A stretch of 64,000 nucleotides of DNA from Acidovorax sp. 69 (GCF_002797445.1 NZ_PGEP01000001.1:401001-465000); one strand, 5' to 3'. Positions 11,447-22,366 are shown, counted from the stretch's first letter. Notes: generated by a model not told the origin, from the sequence alone. Numbers and translations: made by a program.

Positions 11447-12194
11447 GGGGCGCCTCTGCCGGGGGGCTGGTGTTGGCAAATGCCGGGAAGCGGGGCCGCA
11501 ATGCGGTGGCTGCCAGATCGCACAGCCAGCCGGTCGTCCAGCACAGCCAGCCGGTCCACAGCGTGTGGCTCATGAAGTGGGCGCCCCGCACCTGCTGCGC
11601 GCCTCCCAGCACCAATCCGGCCAGCAGTGAGCCCACCAGCCACCAGCGTGCAGCCGTAGGCGCCTTGTGGCGCAGTGCAAAGTAGCCGCCGAGGAAGGCA
11701 AAGCCCGCCGAGGCGTGGCCCGCCGGGAAGCAACGCCCGCTGCCGCCGTCCAGCACCCCGAGCGCCCAATGCGGCACATGGCGCGCCACCCCGCCGAATT
11801 GCGCCAGGTCCCAGGGGCAGCTGGTGGCGCTGAGGTTCTTGGTGATGCTGACCACGGCCAGTGCCAGCAGTGCGCTCACGGCCATCTGCAACCGCTCGCT
11901 GGCGTCCAGCCGCCGTAGCACGCCCTTGGGCCACCACACGCTCAGGGTCAGCAGCAGCACCAGCAGCCAGCCCAGGCGGCGTGCCCCTTCATGGAGTACC
12001 TGGACGAAAAACCACTGATCCCGCATTGGAAAACCGTTCGTGGAGCCAAAAGGTTGGGCAAACGCCAGGTCTTGCCCTCCTGCATCCCAGGCCACGACGC
12101 AGGCCAGCGCCCCGAGTGTCCAAAAAAGAGGGGCATGGCGGCGGTTGGGGCTTGGCTGGGGCGTGGCGGACGTGGGCAACATGGGCCGAACCAT
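11433..12194 (-). CDS. PAP2 family membrane phosphatase, lipid A/lipid phosphate type
   Basis: The 253-residue protein has about six membrane segments. Its PAP2 motifs are KNLSATSCPWDL, CFPAGHASAGFAF (catalytic His in AGHAS) and VRGAHFMSHTLWTGW. This arrangement resembles the PAP2 proteins that lie beside PmrAB and EptA genes in many proteobacteria, which are thought to act on lipid A or polyprenyl phosphates; that role is inference here. An ATG four codons downstream is an alternative start. It is divergent from the two-component system, with a direct-repeat operator-like box between them. Confidence 0.82.
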   Translation of the reverse strand: MVRPMLPTSATPQPSPNRRHAPLFWTLGALACVVAWDAGGQDLAFAQPFGSTNGFPMRDQWFFVQVLHEGARRLGWLLVLLLTLSVWWPKGVLRRLDASERLQMAVSALLALAVVSITKNLSATSCPWDLAQFGGVARHVPHWALGVLDGGSGRCFPAGHASAGFAFLGGYFALRHKAPTAARWWLVGSLLAGLVLGGAQQVRGAHFMSHTLWTGWLCWTTGWLCDLAATALRPRFPAFANTSPPAEAPHAST

Positions 12195-12205
12195 AGGGCG
12201 CGGGA

Positions 12206-12221
12206 CTTAACTCCGTCTTAA
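12206..12221. promoter_or_regulatory. candidate PmrA/QseB-type response regulator box
   Basis: Two CTTAA half-sites are separated by exactly six bases (CTTAA at 12206-12210 and 12217-12221) in the 67-bp space between the divergent PAP2 operon and the regulator gene. Direct repeats of this sequence and period are the recognised sites of PmrA and QseB class OmpR-family regulators. Autoregulation and control of the PAP2 genes are therefore likely but untested. Confidence 0.6.
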
Positions 12222-12261
12222 TGAGCCCACACGCAGTGCGTGGCGCTGCGACAATGGCCCG

Positions 12262-12966
12262 ATGCGAATACTCGTGGTCGAAGACGATGCGGGCATTGCC
12301 AGTGGCCTGCGCACCAATCTGCAGCAGCGTGGCTATGCGGTGGATGTCAGTGAGGGCGTGGCCGACGCCTGGAATGCGCTGCGTGCAGAGCGCTTTGACG
12401 CGGTGCTGCTGGACCTGGGCCTGGTGGACGGAGACGGCAGCGAACTGCTGCGCCGGTTGCGCCTGAGCCCGCCCGCCAGTGCGGCAATGCCCACCGCGCT
12501 GCCCGACCCCGCCACCCCCGTGCTCATCGTCACGGCCAGGGACCAGGTGCACCAGCGCATTGCCGGCCTTGATCTGGGGGCCGACGACTATCTGGCCAAG
12601 CCGTTTGACGTGGATGAACTCGATGCCCGGTTGCGTGCGCTGCTGCGGCGTGCGGCAGGCCGCGCGTCGCCCACCATCCGCCATGCTGATATCGAGCTGG
12701 ATCCTGCTGCGCGCACGGTGCGCCAGCAAGGTCGGCCGGTCGAGATGTCGCCCCGGGAGTTTTCAGTGCTGCTGGTGCTGCTGGAAGCCCGGGGCCGTGT
12801 CCTGTCGCGCCAGCAGATCGAAGAACGGCTTTACAGCTGGGATGCGGCCATCGAGAGCAACGCGGTAGAGGTCCATATCCACCACCTGCGTCGCAAGCTG
12901 GGCAGCGCGTGCATACAGACCATGCGGGGTGTGGGCTACTTCATGCCGCAGGAGATTCCTGGATGA
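12262..12966 (+). CDS. OmpR-family response regulator, PmrA/QseB-like
   Basis: The 234-residue protein has an N-terminal receiver with the acidic pair in VVEDDAG, the phosphorylated Asp51 in VLLDLGLVDGDG, Thr in LIVTARD and Lys in LAKPFD. A C-terminal winged helix includes VHIHHLRRKLG and RGVGYFMP. The receiver carries about 15 extra residues rich in Ala and Pro just before the LIVTARD strand. The ATGA overlap with the kinase gene shows a standard two-component pair. The genes next door code for membrane lipid phosphatases, and together with the CTTAA repeat box this suggests envelope lipid remodelling as the output. Confidence 0.92.
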   Translation: MRILVVEDDAGIASGLRTNLQQRGYAVDVSEGVADAWNALRAERFDAVLLDLGLVDGDGSELLRRLRLSPPASAAMPTALPDPATPVLIVTARDQVHQRIAGLDLGADDYLAKPFDVDELDARLRALLRRAAGRASPTIRHADIELDPAARTVRQQGRPVEMSPREFSVLLVLLEARGRVLSRQQIEERLYSWDAAIESNAVEVHIHHLRRKLGSACIQTMRGVGYFMPQEIPG

Positions 12967-14336
12967 GCGTTCCCGCGCGGGCCCGCCGCCCCTCGCTCAT
13001 GCGGCAACTGCTGCTGTGGTCCCTGGGCGCCTTGGCGCTGGTCTGGGGCAGTTTCGTGTTCATTGGCTATCAGACGGGCGTTCATGAGGCCGACGAACTG
13101 ACCGATGGGCACTTGGCCAGCGTGGCGGCGTTGCTGCTCAACCTGCGCGCCACCGAGGCCATGGAGGGCTCGCAGATCACGCAGCGGGCCCCAACGCCTT
13201 GGCTCAAATCCCATGACTATCAGCAGTCCATCAGTGTGGTGCAGTGGGATGCGCAAGGGCAGCTTATCTCCCTCAGTGGCACGACACTGCCTCCGCAGTT
13301 TTCGGATGTCGAGGGTTTTGCCAATCTGACACTCGGGCCGGACAAGGTGGTCTGGCGCAGTTTTTCGCAGTGGGATGCCACGCGGGCCCGCCAAATTATG
13401 GTGATGCTGCAGTTGCGCGAGCGCGATGAACTGGCCCGGGACATTGCCGAACAGATGATTGAGCCAGGCCTGTGGCTGCTGCCCGTTGTCTCGCTGGCCC
13501 TGGGGTTGGCACTCTGGCGCGGGTTGCGGCCGTTGTATGCACTGTCTGCCGATGTCGCGGCACTGGACCCCACCAGCACACAGCGCCTGGCCTCCCGCCA
13601 CGCATGGAGTGAATTTGAGTCCGTGGTGGCATCGATCAATACGCTGCTCGATCGCCAGCAGACCGCGATGGTGCGCGAGCGCCGGCTGGCCAACGAAGTT
13701 GCCCATGAATTGCGTACGCCCTTGTCGTCGATTGCTTTGCAGGCCAGCGCCCTCGCTGGCGAGCTGGATGAAGACGCCAAGGCCAATGCGCTAGCGCGCA
13801 TTGGCCAGGACGCGCTCAGGGCCGGCCATGTGCTGAACCAGTTGCTGGCGCTGGCGCGGGCCAGCCGTGCCGAGTTGCATGAGGCCAAAGCGTCGGTAGA
13901 TCTGTCTGCCCTGGCCCGCTCGGTATGTGCCGACTATGCGCAGACTGCGTGGCAGCGCAGTGACGATATTGCGGTGCAGGCGCCGCCGGTGTTGATGGTT
14001 CAAGGCCACGCCGTGTTGCTCGACATCGCCGTGCGCAATCTCGTGGAAAACGCGCTCAAACACACCCCGGACGGGACCCAGATTGCGGTGCAGCTGGGGG
14101 AGTCCGGGCGCGGTGGAGGCTGGTTGCAAGTGTGTGATGACGGCGCCCGCAGCGTCGGCGGTGGTCCCGGCGGCCCAGTGCGCAACCCTGCGGACAGTCT
14201 GCATCTGGGGCACGAAATTTTGCGCCGTGTGGCTGATATCCATGGCGGGCACTTTGGCGCAGCACCGGCGCCGACACCCTTTACCACCTGCTACCGGTTG
14301 GATTTGCCCCAACCCGTGGGGGTGGCCCCCGGTTAA
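12963..14336 (+). CDS. sensor histidine kinase, PmrB/QseC-like
   Basis: This 457-residue membrane kinase has a transmembrane segment near residues 17-37, a periplasmic sensor of about 130 residues, a second membrane segment near 168-186, and then the dimerisation domain with the H-box NEVAHELRTPLSS (His248). The N-box RNLVENALKHTPDG is intact. The ATP lid is short, and the usual GLGL G2 box reads LHLGHEI, so nucleotide binding may be atypical, although short-lid kinases of this sort occur in the group. The start overlaps the regulator stop (ATGA). Confidence 0.9.
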   Translation: MSVPARARRPSLMRQLLLWSLGALALVWGSFVFIGYQTGVHEADELTDGHLASVAALLLNLRATEAMEGSQITQRAPTPWLKSHDYQQSISVVQWDAQGQLISLSGTTLPPQFSDVEGFANLTLGPDKVVWRSFSQWDATRARQIMVMLQLRERDELARDIAEQMIEPGLWLLPVVSLALGLALWRGLRPLYALSADVAALDPTSTQRLASRHAWSEFESVVASINTLLDRQQTAMVRERRLANEVAHELRTPLSSIALQASALAGELDEDAKANALARIGQDALRAGHVLNQLLALARASRAELHEAKASVDLSALARSVCADYAQTAWQRSDDIAVQAPPVLMVQGHAVLLDIAVRNLVENALKHTPDGTQIAVQLGESGRGGGWLQVCDDGARSVGGGPGGPVRNPADSLHLGHEILRRVADIHGGHFGAAPAPTPFTTCYRLDLPQPVGVAPG

Positions 14337-14415
14337 AATTGTGGGTTACCAAGCGGTTACCACCGCCACGCCTGGCCCACAGCGCCTTCCTCAACCCTGA
14401 ACGGACCCCACGACC

Positions 14416-15480
14416 ATGCCCCTCGTTTCGATGCGCGAACTGCTTGACCATGCCGCTGCCCACAGCTACGGCATCCCTGCCTTCAACGTCAACAATCTGG
14501 AGCAGGTCCAGGCTGTGATGGCGGCCGCTGACGAAGTGGGTGCACCTGTGATCCTGCAGGCCAGTGCTGGTGCGCGCAAATACGCGGGTGAGCCATTCAT
14601 CAAGCACCTGATCCAGGCCGCTGTCGAAGCCTTCCCCCACATCCCTCTGGTGATGCACCAAGACCACGGTACGTCGCCCAAGATCTGCTCGGGCGCCATC
14701 GACTTGGGCTTCGGCTCGGTGATGATGGATGGCTCGCTGATGGAAGACGGTAAGACGCCTTCATCGTTCGACTACAACGTGGAAGTCACCCGCAAGGTCG
14801 TCGATATGGCGCACAAGGTGGGCGTGACGGTCGAGGGCGAACTCGGTTGCCTGGGCAACCTGGAAACCGGTGAAGCCGGCGAGGAAGATGGCGTTGGCGC
14901 CGAAGGCAAGCTGGACCACAGCCAGATGCTGACCGACCCAGAGGAAGCCGCCGTGTTCGTCAAGGCCACGCAGCTCGACGCCCTGGCCATTGCCATCGGC
15001 ACCAGCCACGGCGCCTACAAGTTCAGCCGCAAGCCCACGGGCGACATCCTGGCCATCTCGCGTGTGAAGGAAATCCACCGGCGCATTCCCAATACCCACC
15101 TGGTGATGCACGGCTCCTCGTCGGTGCCGGCCGAGCTGCTGGCCATCATCAACCAGTACGGCGGCAAGATGAAGGAAACCTACGGCGTGCCCGTCGAAGA
15201 GATCCAGGAAGCCATCAAGCATGGCGTGCGCAAGATCAACATCGACACCGACATCCGTCTGGCCATGACCGGCGCGGTGCGCAAGTTCCTGTTTGAAAAC
15301 CCTGAAAAGTTTGATGCCCGCGAGTGGCTGAAGCCTGCGCGCGAAGCTGCCAAGCAGGTGTGCAAGCAGCGCTACCTGGAGTTCGGCTGCGAAGGCCAGG
15401 GCGCCAAGATCAAGGGCCATAGCTTGCAGGTCGTGGCAGCCCAGTACGCGTCGGGCGCCCTGGCGCAAGTGGTGAACTGA
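14416..15480 (+). CDS. fba: class II fructose-bisphosphate aldolase
   Basis: The 354-residue zinc aldolase splits fructose 1,6-bisphosphate into the two triose phosphates. Residues supporting this are the metal-site region VMHQDHGTS, the [16 protein letters not shown] segment, GELGCLG and GTSHGAYKF, plus HGSSSVPAE for phosphate binding. It belongs to the longer Calvin-cycle type (CbbA-like) common in betaproteobacteria. The leader contains two GGTTACC heptamers four bases apart at 14344-14361, of unknown meaning. Transcription ends at a strong hairpin just after the stop. Confidence 0.96.
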   Translation: MPLVSMRELLDHAAAHSYGIPAFNVNNLEQVQAVMAAADEVGAPVILQASAGARKYAGEPFIKHLIQAAVEAFPHIPLVMHQDHGTSPKICSGAIDLGFGSVMMDGSLMEDGKTPSSFDYNVEVTRKVVDMAHKVGVTVEGELGCLGNLETGEAGEEDGVGAEGKLDHSQMLTDPEEAAVFVKATQLDALAIAIGTSHGAYKFSRKPTGDILAISRVKEIHRRIPNTHLVMHGSSSVPAELLAIINQYGGKMKETYGVPVEEIQEAIKHGVRKINIDTDIRLAMTGAVRKFLFENPEKFDAREWLKPAREAAKQVCKQRYLEFGCEGQGAKIKGHSLQVVAAQYASGALAQVVN

Positions 15481-15513
15481 TCTCTGGCACCGGGCCTGTT
15501 GGGCCCCCTGCAC

Positions 15514-15548
15514 AGCCTGGCCGCGCTTTGCTGCCAGGCTTTTTTTTG
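15514..15548 (+). terminator. rho-independent terminator of fba
   Basis: An 8-bp perfect stem (AGCCTGGC at 15514-15521, GCCAGGCT at 15533-15540) is followed by eight T, starting 34 bases after the fba stop codon. Confidence 0.92.
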
Positions 15549-15710
15549 GCCCGAGTGTGGTGGCGGCTGGAGAGCTCTCCCTACATCGGACAAAGGCGAC
15601 AGCGATAAGAATTTCTTCATGTAAGCTCGCGGTCAGCTTGCCAGAAGCAGGCGCCGTGCGAAGCGTCCGATACCAGGTCGCCTTCAAAAATACCAAACCG
15701 GTTGTACTGA

Positions 15711-15746
15711 GCGTGTCGATGTGCCCCACAGGGCTTCGACAAGCCC
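15711..15746. repeat. short intergenic inverted repeat (TGTCGA...TCGACA)
   Basis: TGTCGA at 15714-15719 and TCGACA at 15736-15741 form inverted arms within ACTGAGCGTGTCGA and CTTCGACAAGC. This resembles a degraded copy of the CTGAGCCTGTCGAAG-type intergenic hairpins common in betaproteobacterial genomes. Apart from this I see no signal in the interval between the fba terminator and the next gene. Confidence 0.45.
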
Positions 15747-15797
15747 GGCCCCAATGCCGTGGGATGATTGAATGCGAATCCGTATGAACCTTTCTCT

Positions 15798-16517
15798 ATG
15801 ACTCTGATAATTTCGAAGTTCCGGTGTCTGCTGCCATGTGCCATGGCGGTGATGATGGTGGCGGCGTGCGCGCCTCTGACGGCTCCGCCGCACGCCGAAT
15901 ATCCGGTGGGCCGCGCGCGTCTGGTCCTGCCGCCGGGGGCGTGGCAAGACTTGGGTGCCTCCGATGAGACTGTGTCTGGTTCCGGCAGTCGCATGCCTGT
16001 GCAAACCCGCGCAGTGGGGTTGCGTGGCGAACGGGGCGGCTGGCTGGCCGTGTTGCGTGTGCAGACCAATCGCAATGGCGACTTGAGTGGGTCTCCCCAA
16101 GGGGCCGGCTACTGCCCGTCCCAACGGGATGTCACCGTCGAGGATGCCGCAGCGGGCAGCCCCGTGCGTGCGGACTGCCTGCGCCTCAAGAACTGGGGGA
16201 GCAGCGCTCAGTGGCTCGAAAAGAACCGGCCAGACCTCGTGCAATGGCTGGGTACCCGCCAGATTGCCCTCAACCAGCCGTATTCGTACCTGAGCTATCG
16301 CTATGCCACCGAATCCGGCGCTTGGGTCGAGGTGGATGCGCTGGTGGACCAGCGGTTGCTGCGTCCCAAAACGCGCAACAACGAAGAATTTCTGGTCGCA
16401 GGGCGGCCTGCGCTGCAATGGGGGCATGACATGGCCCAGGCGGTGCGTCTGAGTGTCGGCATGATGGACGGCTACCTGGCCATTCCGCCGTTCCCTTTCG
16501 CTGCGCCCTCCCCTTAG
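15798..16517 (+). CDS. unrecognised lipoprotein
   Basis: I do not recognise the family of this roughly 239-residue protein. An N-terminal hydrophobic stretch ends in MMVAAC, a good lipobox, so it is probably an inner- or outer-membrane-anchored periplasmic protein. The mature part has a YPVGRARLVLPPGAW segment near the start, three further cysteines and a Pro-rich C-terminus. The start is uncertain because no good ribosome site is visible; an ATG ten codons upstream is in frame. It stands alone between fba and pntA on the same strand. Confidence 0.7.
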   Translation: MTLIISKFRCLLPCAMAVMMVAACAPLTAPPHAEYPVGRARLVLPPGAWQDLGASDETVSGSGSRMPVQTRAVGLRGERGGWLAVLRVQTNRNGDLSGSPQGAGYCPSQRDVTVEDAAAGSPVRADCLRLKNWGSSAQWLEKNRPDLVQWLGTRQIALNQPYSYLSYRYATESGAWVEVDALVDQRLLRPKTRNNEEFLVAGRPALQWGHDMAQAVRLSVGMMDGYLAIPPFPFAAPSP

Positions 16518-16580
16518 CGCACCCAAGTCCCCTGTCCGGCGGCCTTGCATAAAGATTACGACACTTCGAGGAGACCTCTC

Positions 16581-18182
16581 ATGCAGACAAGCCCAGTCCC
16601 GCAACCGCAGCGCATTGGCGTGCCCAGGGAAATTTTCCCGGGCGAGAAGCGCGTAGCCACCGTGCCCGATGTGGTGGAAAAGCTGATCAAGCTGGGCTTT
16701 TCGGTGGCTGTGGAGTCGGGGGCCGGGGATGCTGCAAATTTCAGCGATGACGCCTACCGTAGCGCCGGCGCGGAGGTGATCGGCGATGCTGCTGCGCTGT
16801 GGGCCGCCTCCGACATCGTGCTCAAGGTGCGTCCGCCCAGCGGCGACGAAGTGGCGCTGATGCGTGAGGGTTCGACACTCATCGATTTCATCTGGCCCGC
16901 CCAGAACCCTGATTTGATGCAGCAACTCGCCAGCAGGAAAGCCACGGTGTTGGCCATTGACTGCCTGCCGCGCACGCTGTCGCGTGCCCAGAAGATGGAC
17001 GCGCTGACCTCCACCGCCGGGGTGAGCGGCTATCGTGCGGTCATCGAGGCCGCCAATGCCTTTGGCCGCTTCTTCAACGGCCAGATCACGGCAGCGGGCA
17101 AGGTGCCGCCCGCCAAGGTGTTCATCGCGGGTGCGGGTGTGGCCGGCCTCGCAGCCATCGGTACGGCAGCCAATCTGGGTGCCATCGTGCGGGCCAACGA
17201 TACGCGCGCCGAGGTGGCCGACCAGGTCAAGTCGCTGGGCGGTGAGTTCGTCAAAGTGGACTACGAGGAAGAAGGCTCTGGCGGTGGCGGCTACGCCAAG
17301 GTCATGAGCGAGGGCTTCCAGGCCGCGCAGCGCAAGATGTACGCCGAGCAGGCCAAGGATGTCGACATCATCATCACCACCGCGCTGATACCGGGCAAAC
17401 CTGCGCCCAAGCTCATCACGGCCGAGATGGTACAGAGCATGAAGCCCGGCAGCGTGATCGTGGACATGGCCGCCGAGCAGGGGGGCAACTGCGAGCTGAC
17501 TGTGCCCGGCCAGGCCGTGGTGCGCCATGGCGTGACCATCGTCGGCTACACCGACCTGGCCTCGCGCCTGGCCAGGCAGTCGTCCACGTTGTACGCCACC
17601 AACCTGCTGCGCCTGACGGAAGAGCTGTGCAAGGCCAAGGATGGCGTCGCAGTGGTCAATATGGAGGACGACGCGATCCGTGGGCTCACCGTGGTCAAGG
17701 ACGGCGCGATCACCTGGCCTGCCCCGCCGCTCAAGCAAGCTGCTGCGCCGGCGCCCAAGGCAGCGGCGGCTCCCGTGGCGGTAAAAAAATCCAGCCATGG
17801 TCCGGGTGCACCCATGTCCGCCAAGACGTTGACCATCGTGTTTGCCGTGCTGGCCGTGTTGTTCTGGGCCATTGGCTCCTATGCGCCCGTGGCCTTCCTG
17901 GGGCACTTCACGGTGTTTGTACTGGCCTGCTTCATTGGCTACATGGTGGTGTGGAACGTCACGCCCGCGCTGCACACGCCACTGATGAGTGTGACCAATG
18001 CCATCTCCAGCATCATCGCCATCGGCGCGCTCGTGCAGATCGCACCGCCCGACGCGAGCCTCAATGGGCGCCCGGCAGGGCTGATCCTCTGGCTGGCTTT
18101 TGCTGCCACCGTGCTCACTGCCATCAACATGTTCGGCGGCTTTGCCGTCACCCGCCGCATGCTCGCCATGTTCCGCAAATAA
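16581..18182 (+). CDS. pntA: NAD(P) transhydrogenase subunit alpha, fused form
   Basis: The 533-residue subunit of the proton-translocating transhydrogenase binds NAD(H). Domain I covers about residues 1-380 with [19 protein letters not shown] at the start and the NAD site around [20 protein letters not shown]. An Ala/Pro-rich linker then leads to four C-terminal membrane segments of domain II. The catalytic loop is in the region with [15 protein letters not shown]. Many alphaproteobacteria split this into PntAA and PntAB; here it is one chain as in E. coli. A clear GAGGAG lies before the ATG. It is followed by pntB after 31 bases. Confidence 0.96.
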   Translation: MQTSPVPQPQRIGVPREIFPGEKRVATVPDVVEKLIKLGFSVAVESGAGDAANFSDDAYRSAGAEVIGDAAALWAASDIVLKVRPPSGDEVALMREGSTLIDFIWPAQNPDLMQQLASRKATVLAIDCLPRTLSRAQKMDALTSTAGVSGYRAVIEAANAFGRFFNGQITAAGKVPPAKVFIAGAGVAGLAAIGTAANLGAIVRANDTRAEVADQVKSLGGEFVKVDYEEEGSGGGGYAKVMSEGFQAAQRKMYAEQAKDVDIIITTALIPGKPAPKLITAEMVQSMKPGSVIVDMAAEQGGNCELTVPGQAVVRHGVTIVGYTDLASRLARQSSTLYATNLLRLTEELCKAKDGVAVVNMEDDAIRGLTVVKDGAITWPAPPLKQAAAPAPKAAAAPVAVKKSSHGPGAPMSAKTLTIVFAVLAVLFWAIGSYAPVAFLGHFTVFVLACFIGYMVVWNVTPALHTPLMSVTNAISSIIAIGALVQIAPPDASLNGRPAGLILWLAFAATVLTAINMFGGFAVTRRMLAMFRK

Positions 18183-18213
18183 ATAACGACAAGAACAACG
18201 AGGAGCACAGAAC

Positions 18214-19626
<1,413 letters not shown>

Positions 19627-19721
19627 GGGGCATAATTCCCCCAAAAGAAAAGCACGAGCGTGCTGAAAAACGCTGGCGCGGTTTTCATGGCCGTAAAAGA
19701 ATTGACTAGGAGACAAACAAA

Positions 19722-21401
19722 ATGACCGACCGCCCGTGGCTGGCTGCCTACCCGCAAGGGGTTCCTGCCGACATCGACGCTAACCAGTACGCCTCCCTTG
19801 TCGCACTGATGGACGAGGCTTTCAAGAAGTACGCCGACCGCATTGCCTACAGCTTCATGGGCAAGGACGTGACCTACGCCCAGACCGACTCGCTCTCCAG
19901 CGCGTTCGCGGCTTATCTGCAGAGCCTGGGCCTGGTCAAGGGCGACCGCGTGGCCATCATGATGCCCAATGTGCCGCAATACCCCGTCACCGTGGCCGCC
20001 GTGCTGCGCGCGGGCTTCGTGGTGGTCAATGTGAACCCGCTGTACACACCACGCGAGCTGGAGCATCAGCTCAAGGACTCCGGCGCCAAGGCCATCGTCA
20101 TCATCGAGAACTTTGCCACCACCCTGGAGCAGTGCATCGCGCACACGCCGGTCAAACATGTTGTGCTGTGCTCCATGGGCGACCAGCTGGGCCTGCTCAA
20201 GGGCACGCTGGTCAACTACGTGGTGCGCAACGTCAAGAAGATGGTGCCTGCCTACAACCTGCCCAGTGCCGTGCGTTTCAACAACGCCGTGGCCCAGGGC
20301 ACGCGTGGCACGCTCAAGAAGCCCGACATCAAGCCTGACGACATTGCGCTCTTGCAGTACACCGGCGGCACCACGGGCGTGAGCAAGGGGGCCGTGCTGC
20401 TTCACCGCAACATCATTGCCAACGTGCTGCAGTCCGAGGCCTGGAACAACCCTGTGATGAAGAAGGTGCCAGCGGGCGAGCAGCCCACCAGCATCTGTGC
20501 GCTGCCGCTGTACCACATCTTCGCGTTCACGGTGAACATGATGCTGAGCATGCGCACCGGCGGCAAGACCATCCTGATCCCCAATCCGCGCGACCTTCCT
20601 GCGGTGCTCAAGGAGTTGTCCAAGCACACGTTCCATAGCTTCCCGGCTGTCAACACCTTGTTCAACGGTCTGGCCAATCATCCCGATTTCAACACCGTCA
20701 ACTGGAAGAACCTCAAGGTCTCCGTGGGCGGTGGCATGGCCGTGCAGGGCGCGGTGGCCAAGCTCTGGCTCGAAAAGACGGGCTGCCCCATCTGCGAAGG
20801 GTATGGACTGTCGGAAACCAGCCCCTCGGCCAGTTGTAACCCCGTGACGGCCACTGAGTACACCGGCACCATCGGCGTGCCGATTCCGGGCACGTGCATG
20901 AAGCTGCTCGACGATGACGGCCATGAGGTCACCACCCTCGGCCAGCCTGGCGAGATCGCCATCAAGGGACCGCAGGTGATGGCGGGCTACTGGCAGCGCC
21001 CCGACGAAACCGCCAAGGTCATGACCGACGACGGCTACTTCAAGTCGGGCGATATCGGCATCATGGACGAGCGCGGCTACTTCAAGATCGTGGACCGCAA
21101 GAAGGACATGGTGCTGGTCAGTGGCTTCAACGTGTATCCCAATGAGGTGGAGGAAGTCGTTGCCAACTGCCCTGGCGTGCTGGAATGCGCCGTGGTCGGC
21201 GTGCCCGATGAAAAGACCGGTGAGGCCGTCAAACTTGTCATCGTGAAGAAGGATCCCGCGCTGACGGAGGCTCAGGTCAAGGAGTACTGCCGCCACGAAC
21301 TCACGGGCTACAAGCAGCCCCGTGTGATCGAGTTCCGCACTGAGCTGCCCAAGACGCCGGTGGGCAAGATTCTGCGGCGCGAGTTGCGCGACAAAAAATA
21401 G
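19722..21401 (+). CDS. fadD: long-chain fatty acid--CoA ligase
   Basis: The 559-residue AMP-forming ligase activates fatty acids for beta-oxidation. The phosphate-binding loop is YTGGTTGVSKGAVLLHRN, followed by the ANL motifs YGLSETSP, YFKSGDIGIMDERGYFKIVDRKKDM and the catalytic Lys in the C-terminal TPVGKILRREL. An AGGAG lies about ten bases before the ATG. Length and motifs match the FadD group of proteobacteria. No other beta-oxidation gene lies adjacent. Confidence 0.94.
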   Translation: MTDRPWLAAYPQGVPADIDANQYASLVALMDEAFKKYADRIAYSFMGKDVTYAQTDSLSSAFAAYLQSLGLVKGDRVAIMMPNVPQYPVTVAAVLRAGFVVVNVNPLYTPRELEHQLKDSGAKAIVIIENFATTLEQCIAHTPVKHVVLCSMGDQLGLLKGTLVNYVVRNVKKMVPAYNLPSAVRFNNAVAQGTRGTLKKPDIKPDDIALLQYTGGTTGVSKGAVLLHRNIIANVLQSEAWNNPVMKKVPAGEQPTSICALPLYHIFAFTVNMMLSMRTGGKTILIPNPRDLPAVLKELSKHTFHSFPAVNTLFNGLANHPDFNTVNWKNLKVSVGGGMAVQGAVAKLWLEKTGCPICEGYGLSETSPSASCNPVTATEYTGTIGVPIPGTCMKLLDDDGHEVTTLGQPGEIAIKGPQVMAGYWQRPDETAKVMTDDGYFKSGDIGIMDERGYFKIVDRKKDMVLVSGFNVYPNEVEEVVANCPGVLECAVVGVPDEKTGEAVKLVIVKKDPALTEAQVKEYCRHELTGYKQPRVIEFRTELPKTPVGKILRRELRDKK

Positions 21402-21467
21402 CCCCCATTCTCAAGACGCCTGCGCAGCAGGTCGGCGGGTGCGCCCCTGTGGCGCGCCACAATCCCC

Positions 21468-21490
21468 AGGCGGCTTCGGCCGCCTTTTTT
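21468..21490 (+). terminator. rho-independent terminator of fadD
   Basis: AGGCGGC at 21468-21474 and GCCGCCT at 21479-21485 form a 7-bp stem closed by the stable tetraloop TTCG, followed by a six-T run. Confidence 0.92.
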
Positions 21491-21556
21491 GTGGCCACGC
21501 ATCCAGATGCATGGCCACATGTCTGAATCTCTGAAAGTTGACGTGAGGACTTTTGC

Positions 21557-22318
21557 ATGAGCACCGCCATCCTGAGTGCATTGACCGAGGAGCAAAGCTC
21601 GCTGGTTGAGCACCTTGCCCATCCGCAGCGCGTGATGCATGCGGGCCGCGCCTTCTGGCTGGGCGAACTGCACGACCAGCGGGTGGTATTGGCGCTGTCA
21701 GGCATCGGCAAGGTGGCAGCGGCCACCACGGCGACGGCGCTGATCGAACATTTCGGGGTGGCGCGCATCGTGTTCACCGGCGTGGCGGGGGGCCTGGGGG
21801 ACGGCGTGAACGTGGGCGATGTGGTGGTGGCACAGGATTACGTACAGCACGATATGGATGCTTCGCCGTTGTTTCCGCGCTGGGAGCTGCCGGGGTATGC
21901 CCGCAGTCGCCTGGCGTGCGATCCTGTATTGACTGCTATGCTTTTGGAAGCTGTTAGCCATTGTGTATCGGGCGCAAGTGGCCCGTGGGGCCTGAAAACT
22001 GCGACCGGGGCGGCACACGTGGTGCACCAGGGTCTGGTGGCCAGCGGAGACCGCTTCGTCTCGACTGCGCACGAATCCCGACATCTGCGCACCGCTTTGT
22101 GCAGTGCCGGGCACGACGTACTGGCCGTGGAAATGGAAGGCGCCGCTGTGGCCCAGGTCTGCCACGACTACGGCCTGCCCTTCGCTGCTGTACGTACCAT
22201 CTCCGACCGCGCCGACGACGAGGCCCATGGCGACTTCGCAGAGTTTGTGCAGACTGTGGCCAGCCGCTATGCCGAGCAGATCATGCTGTCGTTTGTGAAA
22301 TTACTTCAAAAAACATAG
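21557..22318 (+). CDS. mtnN: 5'-methylthioadenosine/S-adenosylhomocysteine nucleosidase with repeat-derived segments
   Basis: This nucleosidase removes adenine from methylthioadenosine and S-adenosylhomocysteine, clearing the by-product of the SpeD/SpeE pathway and of methylation. Family motifs are SALTEEQ at the start, GIGKVAAA, FTGVAGGL, SGDRFV, VEMEGAAVAQV and RTISDRADDEAH with the catalytic Asp. At 253 residues it is about 20 longer than the E. coli enzyme. Residues about 125-148 are encoded by a degenerate copy of the dispersed repeat, and a second copy contributes the last six codons and the TAG stop. Confidence 0.9.
   Translation: MSTAILSALTEEQSSLVEHLAHPQRVMHAGRAFWLGELHDQRVVLALSGIGKVAAATTATALIEHFGVARIVFTGVAGGLGDGVNVGDVVVAQDYVQHDMDASPLFPRWELPGYARSRLACDPVLTAMLLEAVSHCVSGASGPWGLKTATGAAHVVHQGLVASGDRFVSTAHESRHLRTALCSAGHDVLAVEMEGAAVAQVCHDYGLPFAAVRTISDRADDEAHGDFAEFVQTVASRYAEQIMLSFVKLLQKT
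21930..21999. repeat. dispersed repeat, intragenic copy in mtnN
   Basis: The plus strand reads GACTGCTATGCTTTTGGAAG, CTGTTAGCCATTGTGTATCG and then GGCCTGAAAAC. This matches the repeat over its whole length, including the distal GGCCTGAAAA tail. The GATAGC core has become GGAAGC, which removes the stop codon in this frame. Confidence 0.75.
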
Positions 22319-22366
22319 CATTCTGCGCTTTTTACATGAGTGCTAGAGCCCTGTTTGGCTGAAAAT
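22300..22366. repeat. dispersed repeat at the 3' end of mtnN
   Basis: This copy reads CAAAAAACATAGCATTCTGC, GCTTTTTACATGAGTGCTAG and then TTTGGCTGAAAA, and it starts inside mtnN. The TAG of its CATAGC core is the mtnN stop codon. It fills part of the space before the convergent corA gene. Confidence 0.75.
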
